Positions 34,238-44,830 of a DNA stretch of 64,000 nt are shown here, in pieces. The translations under genes were made by a program, and so were the position numbers. Location of the stretch: NCBI RefSeq assembly GCF_963259705.1, contig NC_081851.1, positions 62,208,855-62,272,854 of the forward strand, in the 5' to 3' direction. The notes beneath the pieces are model-generated. The model ran no database searches. It saw only the letters and a program-made list of their open reading frames with translations, and was not told where the DNA came from. Within the stretch, counting starts at the first letter, position 1. Every line of letters begins with the position of its first letter. The DNA comes from Myotis daubentonii (lineage: Eukaryota > Chordata > Mammalia > Chiroptera > Vespertilionidae).

Positions 34238-34251
34238 TTGTTAATATTTTA

Positions 34252-34282
34252 TTTTATTTTATTTTTATTTTTAGAGAAAGGA

Positions 34283-34336
<54 letters not shown>

Positions 34337-34545
34337 AGATGAAGAAGAGGAAGAAGAGAGAGAGAGAAAGAGAGAGAGAGAAACATTGCTGTGAGAGAGA
34401 CACATTGATCATTTGCCTCTGGCACACACCATGACTGGGGATCAAACCCACAACCTGGCTATGTGCCCTGGCTGGAATCAAACCCTCCATCTTTTCGTGT
34501 ATAGGATGATCCTCCAAACAACTGACCCACACTGGCCAGGGCTTA
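34252..34545 (-). mobile_element. Ves-related SINE with GA expansion
   Basis: The head, with AGCCCTGGCCAGTGTGGGTC on the minus strand, is near 34543. A long GA/GAA tract (about 34285-34380) is expanded within the SINE. Flanks TTGTTAATATTTTA and GCTGTTTATATTTA are a decayed duplication. Confidence 0.85.
34285..34380. repeat. (GA)n / GAAGA microsatellite
   Basis: Purine tract inside the Ves at 34252-34545. It accounts for the Arg/Glu-rich ORF at 34129-34434. Confidence 0.95.
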
Positions 34546-34887
34546 GCTGTTTATATTTAAAACTGTGATAATTTGGTATATTGTTTTACTAGTTAGGCTC
34601 TGTAATTTTTCATGTAATGATCTTTCATCAATATAGTCTCATGGCTCTTCATTTTGTTATTGTGTTGATTAATATTGACTTTTTTTTTTAAAGTAAGCTT
34701 TTAATATATCTCCTGTTTACATTTTCTATTCTGTTTTCCTTTGGAGTATATCTTATAGTTTATTAAATAAAATATCATGTATTTGAATACTTTTATTATA
34801 GGCATTTAGCTCTGATTATAATAACTTCTTCAGAAGTCAGAAAGGCTTATGCTATTTCTATACAAATGTTAAGAAAAAGGACTCCTT

Positions 34888-35114
34888 CCCTAACCGGTTT
34901 GGCTCAGTGGATAGAGCATCGGCCTGCGGACTGAATGGTCCCGGGTTCAATTCCGGTCAAGGGCATGTACCTTGGTTGCAGGCACATCCCCAGTGGGGGC
35001 TGTGCAGGAGGCAGCTGATTGATGTTTCTCTCTCATCAGTGTTTCTGATTCTCTATCCCTCTTCCTTTCTCTCTGTAAAAATCAATAAAATATATTTAAA
35101 AAAAAAAAGAAAAA
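34888..35114 (+). mobile_element. Ves SINE (sense to STRN)
   Basis: Starts CCCTAACCGGTTTGGCTCAG and ends AATATATTTAAAAAAA. Target duplication AGAAAAAGGACTCCTT at 34872-34887 and 35116-35131. Confidence 0.95.
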
Positions 35115-35288
35115 AAAGAAAAAGGACTCCTTTAAGAAATACACAGTATTTTATGTAGATTATGCGCTCTATAAAAAATGGACTGTGTCTCCGGTGGGGT
35201 TATCCTGCCAGTGTTTAGCACAGTTTGGTTACATGGTAAGCTCTCAGTAAATGAATGGGTGGATTTTATTGCAGTATATTGGTTAGAC

Positions 35289-35505
35289 CAGCCGTGGGCA
35301 AACTATGGCCCGCGGGCCGGATCCGGCCCGTTTGAAATGAATAAAACTAAAAAAAAAAAAAAAGACCATATCCTTTTATGTAATGATGTTTACTTTGAAT
35401 TTATGTTAGTTCACACAAACACTCCATCCATGCTTTTGTTCCTGCCCTCCGGTCCAGTTTAAGAACCCATTGTGGCCCTCGAGTCAAAAGGTTTGCCCAC
35501 CCCTG
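35289..35505. mobile_element. Short non-autonomous hAT element, perfect 8-bp TSD
   Basis: Termini CAGCCGTGGGCAAACT and GTTTGCCCACCCCTG bound a 217-bp element containing GGCCGGATCCGGCCC. An exact 8-bp target duplication, GGTTAGAC, lies at 35281-35288 and 35506-35513. A close relative is at 48649-48861. Confidence 0.9.
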
Positions 35506-35621
35506 GGTTAGACTGTAAAAATTATTTTAAAGAATATCTACTAACTTTATGTGTGGTAGATGAGGATTTAACTATTTTGTCCCTTCTTGGCTCTACTTCC
35601 TATCCACCAGTTATATAAAAA

Positions 35622-35842
35622 CTAGTGGCCTGGTGCACAAATTTGTGCACATTGAAAGGAAATTAATTAGAAATATTTTAATATCGCTATTCGCCCTTTC
35701 TCTATAATAGAAGTGTCAACCAAATTCACCATTGACAATGACAGATTGAAACACATGCATGTGATTGGTGCCAGTGAGAACTTAAATGTATTGCGCATGC
35801 GTGAGTCAATTTAGCCTTTTATTTATATATATATATATATAT
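35622..35842 (-). mobile_element. Helitron 3' segment (HeliBat-like)
   Basis: Minus-strand 3' end CTAG at 35625-35622, with a perfect hairpin GTGCACAAATTTGTGCAC inside. The far end reads AAATAAAAGGCTAAATTGAC on the minus strand, similar to Helitron 5' termini, but dissolves into a TA microsatellite. The exact 5' boundary is therefore lost. Confidence 0.75.
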
Positions 35843-35878
35843 ATACATATATATGTATATATATGTATATATATATGT
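35822..35878. repeat. (TA)n / TATG microsatellite
   Basis: Long TA run with interspersed CATA/TGTA units at the presumed 5' end of the preceding Helitron. Confidence 0.95.
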
Positions 35879-36114
35879 AGAATAAACTTGCTTAATTAGA
35901 CCTACTTTCTGATGTATCTAAACTTTTTCCAGCCCAGCAAAGCACCCTAACTTCTCTTTCAGGTAATTGTCAGCAGCACAGCAGTAAATATCAATATGAA
36001 GCAGATTATTATAATTTGCAGGGAGAACAAAGGGTAAAATATTTAACTGCAGCAATGTTTGACTATATTCTGCACAGTGAGAAAACCCGAAGTCATTTTC
36101 AAGGTCCACCATTT

Positions 36115-36285
36115 CTTATTTTCAGTCGGGTCAAGTTTCTAAACTTTCTAAATCTCCATTTTCTGGCTAATGAAAAGAAAATAGGATTTCACCGAGTCTC
36201 CTGTCTACCTACTCCAGGACTTCTGTGAGGATCAAATGAGATGAGGCATGGGAAAACGCTTCACTGACATTTTGTTAAAGTGTGA
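36115..36285 (+). mobile_element. MIR fragment
   Basis: Sense MIR-like: CTAAATCTCCATTTTCTGGC, then CTTCTGTGAGGATCAAATGAG. Confidence 0.6.
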
Positions 36286-36344
36286 AATGTTTGCACCTGG
36301 CTATAAAGCAAGTCGTGTTCCTGGGCTGAAGAAATTGCAAGGAG

Positions 36345-36691
36345 GCTAGTCATTACTAGGGAGAAGAAGCCAGGTGTTGCTATGTGTCGTCATTACCTGG
36401 TGCCCACAGTGACCATTTCTGGGCTGGGCTGTGGGCCACATTTTGCGCCATGGGGTCTCAGCAGTGTTGGCTCCAATTTGGTGGGCTGTTGCTCCAGGGT
36501 GGTGGCAGGGCCTTTGTCCCAGTTGGGGAAAGCCGAGTGTTGCTTTGTGGGTGCCAGGTCTGCAGTGCCATTTCTCTGTGCACATCACGGCAACTCCTGC
36601 TTTGAGCATCTGCCCCCTGATGGGTCAGTGCGTGTCATAGCACCAATCAGACAGTCGGACACTTAGCATATTAGCCTTTTATATATATGGA
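36345..36691 (-). mobile_element. Helitron 5' segment, no clear 3' end
   Basis: Minus-strand 5' terminus TCCATATATATAAAAGGCTA at 36691 preceded by A. The interior CTGATTGGTGCTATGACACG is a typical HeliBat-like segment. No CTAG with hairpin is visible at its left; the nearest proper 3' end is at 35622. Left boundary approximate. Overlapping ORFs of about 70-95 codons on both strands are compositional. Confidence 0.65.
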
Positions 36692-37564
36692 TTTTTAAAA
36701 TTATTGTTTATATTTATGTAAACATACATAAATAATACCCATTTAGGAGCCAGCCAAATAGTATACTATGATTGTTTCTTTTCCTATGCAACTTTTGGTT
36801 TTCCTGCAGTTAATGATTACCTCCTTTTTTTTCATGGCTTAATTTTCTTTGAGCATTGTTCTACTTTTGTTTCCATAAACTTCAGTAGACTTTATATACA
36901 AATTTCTATGTGGTGAAAATTACCAAATAATTTTTTAGGCCCCTTATCCCCTTTTTTCAACTATTGATCTTATTTCTAGAGTTTTCTGCCTTGCTCTAAT
37001 GTAGGCTACCTGCTATTTTGGCCTGTGAGCCAGTTCTTAATTTAAAACTTTCTTTTGCTGCCCTCCATTGTTAGAACTCTTGTTTCCCAAATCCCATGTC
37101 TTCTTTTTAATTTGTCCTCTTAATGGTATTGTTGTCTCTTGAGTAAGAATATATGCTGTATGGGAATGTATGTTTTGGACATTTATGTTCTAAAAATGAT
37201 TGAATAAATAAGTAAAATTTATGATTGAAAGAAATGTTAGATAAATAAAAATGACACAAACTTTATAAGGAAATTTCAGGAAAGTCACTAGTTTGTTAAA
37301 AGATAAAGTTAACTATAGAGTTAATACTGGAATAAGATATAGTTTTTGAGTTAAACATCAGTTCTTTACTTGCCTCTAGAGTTAAATAGGCATCCCACTG
37401 TATTTTTTTGGATATTCACTGCTTTTGCCTATAATTTCTGGCTCTAGTAGCACACAACATATACTACCAATCCACATATATTTTATTCAGCATACATGTT
37501 TCATTCACTGGACTGTGAACTCTGTTTTATTTGTTTGTCACTACTTTAGCCCTAATGTCCCTAG
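36692..37564. other. Intron 1, unassigned
   Basis: AT-rich, probably old LINE-derived in part, with no gene. Confidence 0.3.
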
Positions 37565-38005
37565 ATTTTGATGTGTGTATGCATAGTAGGGGAGGCTATG
37601 CTATTAACCTGGAAATGCTAGACCTTTGAAAAAGGTGTTAAGATTGAACAGCTTAGGGCATGTGGTGTGGAGACTGGTACTAGTGTGTTTATGAATTTAG
37701 ATTTTGGCATTAGTGATTCATATTTTCATTCAACAGATGTTTTTCAAATGCCTACTTCATGCCAGGTCCTGTTCTAGGCACTGGAGAAACAACAATGATT
37801 ATAACAGATCCTACCCACATGAAGCTCAACTCAACAGTAATAAATAAATGTGTTCTTAAAATGTTAGATGGTAATAAGAGCTGTGATAAAGTGTGATAAG
37901 TGGGATTGGAATGCTTGGGAGGGTAGAATGGGGAAGAAAGGCTCTACTGATAAGGTGCCATTTGACCTGAGAAGATGAAATCTGAGGAAAGAGTGTTCCA
38001 GGCTA
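37565..38005 (+). mobile_element. Ancient L2-like repeat, paralogous to 15775-16215
   Basis: Collinear with the copy 21.8 kb upstream: GGAAATGCTAGA, TTCATATTTTCATTCAA, GCCAGGTCCTGTTCTAGGCA, ACAGATCCTACCCACATGAA, AGAGCTGTGATAAAGTGTG and GGGGAAGAAAGGCT. Indels and substitutions are frequent. Confidence 0.55.
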
Positions 38006-38724
38006 CTACTAGTTGGTTTTCTCTGGCATGCAATCATTGCCTCTAGCTAGCCCTTTCTTCTAAAGACAACATCACCAAACGTGATATCAAACCTAAGCTC
38101 AGAATCACCTAGAGGTCCTGTTAAAACACAGCTTTCATCTGTCAGCCCCACCCTCAGTTTCTGATTCAACAGGTTGGAGTGGGGTCTGAAAATTTGCATT
38201 CCCACCAAGCACCCAGGTGGTGCTAATGCTGCTACTCTGGGACAACACTTGGAGAACCACTGACTTACACCATTTGTGACACATTAGGTGGCCAGAAATA
38301 AAGCAAAAGGGTCTGTTAAGAGCAAGGAACATAGCTCTTTACCCCACAGAGGTATAAATCTTATATAGGCCCTCAAGCCGACTGACTAGTACACACTAGG
38401 TTTTTTGATTCTCTCCCAGATTCCTTGTTTATCATTGTGTTTTTAGCTGTATCCTGATAAGAAAATAAAGTCTGCCATTTTCATCCAGTTCAATAGAGTG
38501 TTTGAGGGAATATTTAATACCTGCCACAGTCCAAATTGCTGTAAGGAAGAATAAAGGAAGGACAAAACCAAGTTCTTTCTCACAGTGCACTTCCAATCTA
38601 GTTTGGGTATAGGAGCAGAACACATACGTATACAAAAAAGCTAAGATGAGATCTGGGAGTCTTCTAATACATGAGGCTTGGTGTTGCAGATATCAAATAT
38701 TCACATTTATTCATTTAACAGTAT
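38006..38724. other. Intron 1, unassigned
   Basis: About 38110-38270 has the AGAATCACCTAGAGGTCCTG, GGGTCTGAAAATTTGCATTC and TGGAGAACCACTGA blocks. These look like an old hAT (MER-type) repeat in antisense. No gene. Confidence 0.4.
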
Positions 38725-38741
38725 TAACTGATTGCAATTTT

Positions 38742-38954
38742 TTAAAAATACATTTTATTGATTTTTTACAGAGAGGAAGGGAGAGGGGTAGAGAGCCAGA
38801 AACATCGATGAGAGAGAAACATCGATCAGCTGTCTCCTGCACGCCCCCTACTGGGGACGTGCCCGCCAAGGTACCTGCCCTTGACTGGAATCGAACCTGG
38901 GACCCTTCAGTCCACAGGCTGACGCTCCATCCACTGAGCCAAACTGGTGCTGGC
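38742..38954 (-). mobile_element. Ves SINE with exon-like open cassette
   Basis: Target duplication TAACTGATTGCAATTTT at 38725-38741 and 38955-38971. On the + strand, TTTTATTGATTTTTTACAG ends at 38771 and CGCCAAG|GTACCT donates at 38870, enclosing 99 nt with no stop in phase 0. Confidence 0.95.
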
Positions 38955-38974
38955 TAACTGATTGCAATTTTAAT

Positions 38975-39600
38975 TGGCATTTCTCTTGCATGTGCTTTTT
39001 CATATGTTTGAGCCTTTTGTATTTCCTTTCAATCAACATGTCCTTTGTTTTTCTATTGAGTTTCTGACCTTTTCCTTATTGATTTGTAGGTACTGTTAAT
39101 ATATTTAAAAAAGTAAACATTTGTGATTTGTAATGACTGCTTTCCTATTTTTTGCACACTTGCTTAAAAATAATTCTTACTTTTTATGATAGTTGTTCAA
39201 TAATTTTTTATTGCCATATGTAACTTTTATTTTTTTGAGTTTAAGTTTATTAGTCTTTTATGGCTTTGAGTTTTGTCTTATTTTCAGAAAGGCATCCCTA
39301 ACCCTGAGATTATTAAAACAAAAACAAACTCTAACTTTTCTTCTCACTTTGGGGCTCCTTTAAAATTTTTTGACCCATTTGGCATTTGATTTGATGTGGG
39401 AAATAATTTTCAGATGGCTTCCCATCAACATTTATTGAATAATCCACATTTTCCCCAGTCATGTGCATATAGTGTCACCTTTAGCTTTAACTAAATTCCT
39501 GTATATACTTGGCTTTGTTTTGTGATTGCACCAAGTGTGTCTCCATTTATGAATCACTGCACTTTTTAAGTGACTTATAAAAGTTTAAGTTTTAAAATAT
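38975..39600 (-). mobile_element. Old L1 3' region, antisense
   Basis: TGGCATTTCTCTTGCATGTG, CCTTTTGTATTTCC and GTTTTGTCTTATTTTCAGAA are in the style of antisense L1 3' sequence. Diverged, no ORF. Confidence 0.5.
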
Positions 39601-40079
39601 TTTAAGGCTTTTAAATAATTTGTTTATTGTTGCTTTTTAATTTTTCCATATGTGAAAGGTTAACATGGGTGATGCGTGCAGACGGGCTAAATAGCCATCT
39701 CAGATGGTACTTAAGAAAAATTAAAAAATTGAATTTATTTAAGGAAAAGGATGACGGATGGAATAACCAAAGGGAAGGGGCTGCACAGGGGACATTGGGA
39801 TGATGATGGCAGCACTCAAGACCTAGAGTTTCATCCTTGTATGCAGTCACTGGCGGGCAGCTCTTGTCAGTGGGTCTGGGGGCTGGTGAGCTTGGAATGC
39901 TCATGGAATGCAGTTGTGCAATCAGGTGTCTTTAGGACAGTTTCAATTCCTTACATGGTCTGATTCCTGGTATCCAACAAGTTTTTCCTGGCCTTTCTCC
40001 TGTGGGGGAAGGTTACAAATGGCCTTTAATGATTGTATTGCTCTATAGTCCTAACAATATGTACTTTAGAATCATTGTG
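39601..40079. other. Intron 1, unassigned
   Basis: Overlapping opposing ORFs at 39611-39963 have no recognised domains. There is no other structure. Confidence 0.35.
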
Positions 40080-40094
40080 TATGATGTTTTTAAA

Positions 40095-40300
40095 TATATT
40101 TTTATTGATTTCAGAAAGGAAGGGAGAGGGAGAGATAGAAACATCAATGATTAGAGAGAATCTTTGATCAGCTGCCTCCTGCACGCCCCCTACTGAGGAT
40201 CGAGCCCACAACTCAGGCATGTGTCCTTGACCGGAATTGAATCCAGGACCCGTCAGACTGAAGGCCGACGTTCTATCCACTGAACCAAACCAGCTAGGAC
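40095..40300 (-). mobile_element. Ves-related SINE
   Basis: Flanks TATGATGTTTTTAAA and TATGATGCTTTTAAA (one mismatch) at about 40080-40094 and 40301-40315. The body is moderately diverged. Confidence 0.9.
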
Positions 40301-40319
40301 TATGATGCTTTTAAAAAAC

Positions 40320-40905
40320 ACACTGTTGGTATTTTAATTGGGCTTGCATAATTTTTAAAGATTTATTTAGGGAGAAATTAAGTCATTGTAATTCTTTTTA
40401 AGAACATGGCTTTGCTTCTCAATTGTTTCAGGCACTTTTTAGTGTACTATTTAAAATACTCTCTGCATAGCTCTTATTTTATTCTAATCATCTTACCATT
40501 TTTGTTATTATAAGTGGGATTGTTTCCTTTCATTATATCATTTTACTAGTAGTTTTTATAGAAGCCCATAGGTTTCAATTGATTATTTTCTACATGCATC
40601 TACATTACTAAAATTCCTCTATTTTTATAATTGTTTACAATTAATTTTATTGGATTTTCCAGGTATCCACTCATATCATTTGCAAATAATAGTAATTTAA
40701 TTTTCTCTTCTCTATTTTTAAACTTATTTGTTTCTGAACTAATGACACTGGCTCCCACCTCCAGAACAAGGTGAAATATTTGTGGTGAAAAATGAACATC
40801 CTTGTTTTGTTTCTGATTATCAGTACTTTTAGGGTTTCTTCATTATTCATGATGCTGGTATTAAATTGTATTGCTTGTATCTTATCATAGCAAGGAAGTT
40901 GGCAT
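40320..40905 (-). mobile_element. Old L1 ORF2-region fragment, antisense
   Basis: Antisense L1 style: CATATCATTTGCAAATAATA, AACATCCTTGTTTTGTTTCT and TTCATTATTCATGATGCTGG. Heavily decayed. Confidence 0.55.
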
Positions 40906-41245
40906 AGTATTTGTTTGAAAATAAAAGATTTTAAATCTTATATTGACAGAAAAGTTGCAAGGACAATACAAAGAATTATTTTTTGTCCTGAACCATGTGA
41001 GGGCAAGTTGCTAGCCAGCCTGATGGTCCATAGCATCCCACAAAATACTTTAGGGTTTATTTCCTATAAACAAGTACTGTTCTATGTAACCACATATAGC
41101 CATCAAAGTCAGGAAACTAACATTGACATGTTAACTATCTCCAATCCTGCGACCCCATTCATGTTTTGCCAGTTGTCCCAGTGACTTCCTTTTATAGCCA
41201 AATCTAGTCCAGAATCATACATTAAGCCCCCCTTTTTTTCTTGCA
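40906..41245 (+). mobile_element. Ancient LINE-like repeat next to exon 2
   Basis: GACAGAAAAGTTGCAAGGAC, AAAGTCAGGAAACTAACATT and CCAGTTGTCCCAGTGACTTC form a pattern common to old L1-derived repeats. A related stretch lies at 43570-43995 in intron 2. The ORF at 40915-41184 is incidental. Confidence 0.45.
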
Positions 41246-41405
41246 GTCAGTGCCTTCCTATATACTTGCATACTTTGTGACAGATATGTAAAGGAAATGT
41301 TTTTTTCATCTAACTGTCCTATCTTCCAAAGGTTCTTTCCTCAACTGAGTTTTAAAAGAAATTATTTGCTCTAAGCTGAGTTTTATCTTTCTTTTCCCTA
41401 CTCAG

Positions 41406-41509
41406 GCCCAGATTGCATTTCTTCAGGGTGAAAGGAAAGGCCAAGAAAATTTGAAGAAGGATCTTGTGAGGAGGATCAAAATGCTGGAGTATGCTCTTAA
41501 ACAGGAAAG
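41406..41509 (+). CDS. STRN: STRN exon 2, coiled-coil
   Basis: 104 nt encoding residues 77-110 plus two bases of R111: AQIAFLQGERKGQENL followed by KKDLVRRIKMLEYALKQE. This is the main striatin coiled coil, which mediates oligomerisation and binding to PP2A A/C and other STRIPAK partners. The heptad pattern (I79, L82, L92, L96, I100, L103, L107) is visible. Acceptor CCTACTCAG|GCC; donor GGAAAG|GTAATT; phase 0 in, phase 2 out. The codon split AG|A is completed by exon 3. The sequence matches the vertebrate protein essentially unchanged. Confidence 0.97.
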
Positions 41510-41915
41510 GTAATTCAGTAAAATGCAAGATAGAATTCTCTTAAAATTTGGAATAATTTTCCTGCCGTTCTTAAATCTAAATTTTAATACTAGAGGCTTC
41601 TGATTTCAGGAAATGTCGTTTGTAGTAAATGTTTATAATGGTTATAATATGTTAATTTTATTTTGTTGTTAACATTTAATAATGACCAATAAACTGATTT
41701 ATATGATTAAAAAATTTTTAGCAACAATTTTCCCATACCCTCTTCTTTCTTAAGGAACATGTACTTATTGAACTTTTATCCATTTCTTTATGGAATTGAA
41801 ATAGTTTTTAGTTGTAAAGGAAATTCTATAATGCTTATAACCATTTTCTTATCATCTAATATTACTCAATTTGATGTATTTTCTTTGGAAAAAAATTGCT
41901 CTGGCAGAGGAATGT

Positions 41916-42152
41916 GGTTTTTTTTGGTCTTTTTTTTAAATATATATTTTTATTGATTTTTTACAGAGAGGAAGGGAGAGAGATAGAGAGTTAGAAACAT
42001 CGATGAGAGAGAAACATCGATCAGCTGCCTCCAGCACATCTCCGACTGGGGATGTGCCCGCAACCCAGGTACTTGCCCTTGACCGGAATCGAACCTGGGA
42101 CCTTTCAGTCCGCAGGCCGACGCTCTATCCACTGAGCCAAACCGGTTTTGGC
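41916..42152 (-). mobile_element. Ves SINE
   Basis: Target duplication CAGAGGAATGT at 41905-41915 and 42153-42163. The + strand shows a TTTTACAG acceptor-like site (41966) and CCCAG|GTACTT 102 nt later. In phase 2 of this intron the segment would meet a stop after about nine codons. Confidence 0.95.
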
Positions 42153-42163
42153 CAGAGGAATGT

Positions 42164-43319
42164 TTTTATAGACTTTTTTGATATTTTGTTCCTTTGCTAT
42201 CAGCTATTCATATTTCTCCATAAGCAAACCTTACCTTTTTAGTTTGCTAGTGTCTGAGATACTCAAATAACAAAACTTGGGTCATAAGTCAAGGATAATA
42301 TGTCATAAATAAGAGTTTTGGAAATTTTCATATAAATTAGCTTTATTTGCTTTAGTGGATGATGGTCTTTGGATGTGTGTGTGTGTTTGTGCGGGCGCAT
42401 GCACGTGTGTGTGCATGCATCAGTGGTGTGAAACGATTCTTTGTTTTGAGTACTTGATAGATATATTGAAATTCTCTATTTTGCTTTATTTTTGGTGATC
42501 ACATTCTTTTCTCATTATTTTGAAGTTGATGTTTGGGCTGTTTGCAAAACTACCATAAAATAACATTTAGCGGATAATATTTATGAATATCAAGAAATAA
42601 AACTTTATTGGAATTTGTGTTCATTTTCATGTGGCATCTTTAAATGGCACAAGAGATTGACAACAGGTTGACTTCTTAGTGAAAAAATAGACAGTTCTTT
42701 TCCTTGAGAAGTTGATTGAAAACTGGATTGGGGAGATGGAAAAAAACACCCAGACTTTTAAAGGTAGTAATTTTGGAATAATTTTGGAATAATTGAGACT
42801 TTATGTTATCTAAATTATAGGCATAAGTGAAGTGAGAAATAATAAAATGGACACTGTTTATTAACTACTATATTGCAGCCCTGAGGCTTAAAAACAAAGT
42901 GACTGGATAGAGTTACAGTCAGGTAGAGCTGTGCTTCAGATTGCTTAGGTCTGTCTGTTTCTGAAGCCTGTACTCTTTACCAGAATGTTACAGTATTCGT
43001 AAGATGGAAGTATTGAAATACACAGATATTACATAACCAAGAATATTGTGTGTGTGTGTCCGTGTCCCTTCTCATTAAACATATTAATCTGTGCATCCAG
43101 TTTAAGCACTTGTGCTGGACCTGAGTCTAAACATAGGTCATACTCCTTGTCCTTACTGGCTTACAGTAACTGGAAACACACTTGGAAGCCACAAAGTGCG
43201 ATGCAGTCTGATCGGTGCTATGGGAGAAATCTGTATGGGATACAGTGGATCACAAAGAAGGGAGTGGATATTTCTGTCTGGAAGGTGGAAGTAGAAAGGA
43301 AGGTGTAATTAGAAGAGGT
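42164..43319. other. Intron 2, unassigned
   Basis: A GT-rich tract at about 42378-42415. Otherwise single-copy-like with no gene. Confidence 0.35.
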
Positions 43320-43324
43320 GAGGC

Positions 43325-43402
43325 TTGAACATCATAAAAAATAATGTGTTTGCCATCATAAAAAATAATGTGTTTGAACACTATAAAAAATAATAGACAA
43401 GG
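43325..43402. repeat. Three-unit tandem repeat (~25-30 bp)
   Basis: Units around ATCATAAAAAATAATGTGTTTG occur three times in a row: two near-identical and one with CTATAAAAAATAATAG. Confidence 0.8.
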
Positions 43403-43569
43403 TTCAGGAAGTAGAGGGGGATATGTTTTACACAGAATAAAGCAGTTTGGTGTGTTCAGAAATTTATAATTACTGTGTTTTGGAAGGAAGGACATTAGTT
43501 GTGATTTGATAAGTGATCACGGAAAGCCTAACTAAGGAATTGAAACTTTTATCTTACATATAATAGGGA

Positions 43570-43995
43570 ATATTGAAAATTTTCAAAAACTTTCTAAAAT
43601 AATCTCAAACTAATAGAAGTTGCAGGACCTGTATACCATTTACCCAGATTCATCAATTTGACCACATTTCTGTATATTAACTGTCATCATGCACACTATA
43701 TCATTGTTTTTCCTGAATCATTTCCTACTGAGTTGCAGACATTAAATTCCTTCTCTCTTAAATTCCTTCCTATATATTTTCTAAGAGCAAGGACATTCCA
43801 TTGTATAATTACAGCTTATTATCAAATTAAGGAAATTTAATGTTGATATAGTTCCATTATCTAACAAAGTCCATATTCATATGTTCCAGTGATGATCTGC
43901 ATAGCATTTTTTTAACCAAATATTCTAATATGATCTTTATAGGTGTGTTTTTTTCTGGTCTAGAAATACATATTGCATTTAGTTGTCATGCAATT
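43570..43995 (+). mobile_element. Ancient LINE-like repeat
   Basis: AGAAGTTGCAGGACCTGTAT, CATTTACCCAGATTCATCAA and GGACATTCCATTGTATAATT are related in style to 40906-41245. No coding capacity. Confidence 0.45.
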
Positions 43996-44024
43996 GAAAG
44001 GTTTAAGCATGGAATAGTGTGAAA

Positions 44025-44830
44025 TAGATTTTAGAAAGATCATTCTGATTTCATTTTGGGGGATGGGCTGGAAAAATCTGTTAATACAGGCAGGAAGATT
44101 GTAATAGTTGAGGATGAGACACGATAGCATAGTAGCTGCAGAAGAAAGGCGGCATCAGCTGTGAAACATTTTAAATAGAGAATCTATATAATTTGGAAGA
44201 CAATTGGGTATAGGAGATGAGGAAGAAAGATAACTTAAGAAAGATTCCTAGGGTTCTGGTAAGTGTGAGTTTTGGAACTTATCAGTTGAATTTAAGGGTA
44301 ACAATTAAGAATTTTAAAAAGGATAAGAATTAAGGGTTTAAAAGCAAATATGGGAGGGACTCATGACTAGAAATGTACACATCAATATTGTGGGTAAAGT
44401 TATAGGAGTAATTGAGACAAGAACAAATATTTTGGGAAGAGAATAGAACCCATAGTAGTCACAGAAATGGAAATGTTTGAAGAAAAGGCAGAGAAAGAAA
44501 AGCCAACAAAACAATGGTTGGAGAAGGAAGGAGAAAGTAGTATATTGGAAGCAAGAAAAGGGGAGTTTGACAATTGTAAGTGCCAAACAGACTCCCAGTA
44601 CATTGTATACTGAAAATAGTCATTTGGATTTGCCAGTTAAGAGTTTGTTGGTATCCTTGCCAGAACAGCTTTAGTGAGGTAGCAGGAACATAAACCAGAT
44701 CATAGGGGACTGAGGGGTGAGTAGGAAAGATAAAGTGGAGACAGATACAGTCGCATATTTTTCAAGTAGTTTGACTTTGGAGAATAGGAGAGAGAAAGAC
44801 TGGCCTGGTCCAGGGAAGTTGTTTGTTTTG
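44025..44830 (+). mobile_element. Ancient L2-like repeat
   Basis: AGATCATTCTGATTTC, GAAGATTGTAATAGTTGAGG and GGGAAGAGAATAGAACCC resemble the long mammalian-wide repeat also seen at 15775-16655. Diverged, boundaries approximate. Confidence 0.4.

Larger units (their letters stand above)
12921..41405 (+). other. STRN: STRN intron 1 (28.5 kb)
   Basis: Donor CAG|GTAAAG and acceptor TTTTCCCTACTCAG|GCC, phase 0. The first 500 bases continue the CpG island. The intron carries most repeats of the window, an RPS3A retropseudogene, three Helitron segments, hAT and piggyBac-like elements and possible LTR remnants, but no recognisable additional exon. ORFs at 13239-13941 lie in GC-rich early intron and match nothing I know. 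Confidence 0.9.

Noticed and set aside
34907..35158. ORFs of 60-110 codons with recurring MDRASACGLKGPRFDSGQGH or MREKHRSAASCTPPTGD peptides across the window
   Set aside because: They are the two strands of Ves SINE sequence read through, repeated at every full-length copy. They are not a protein family.
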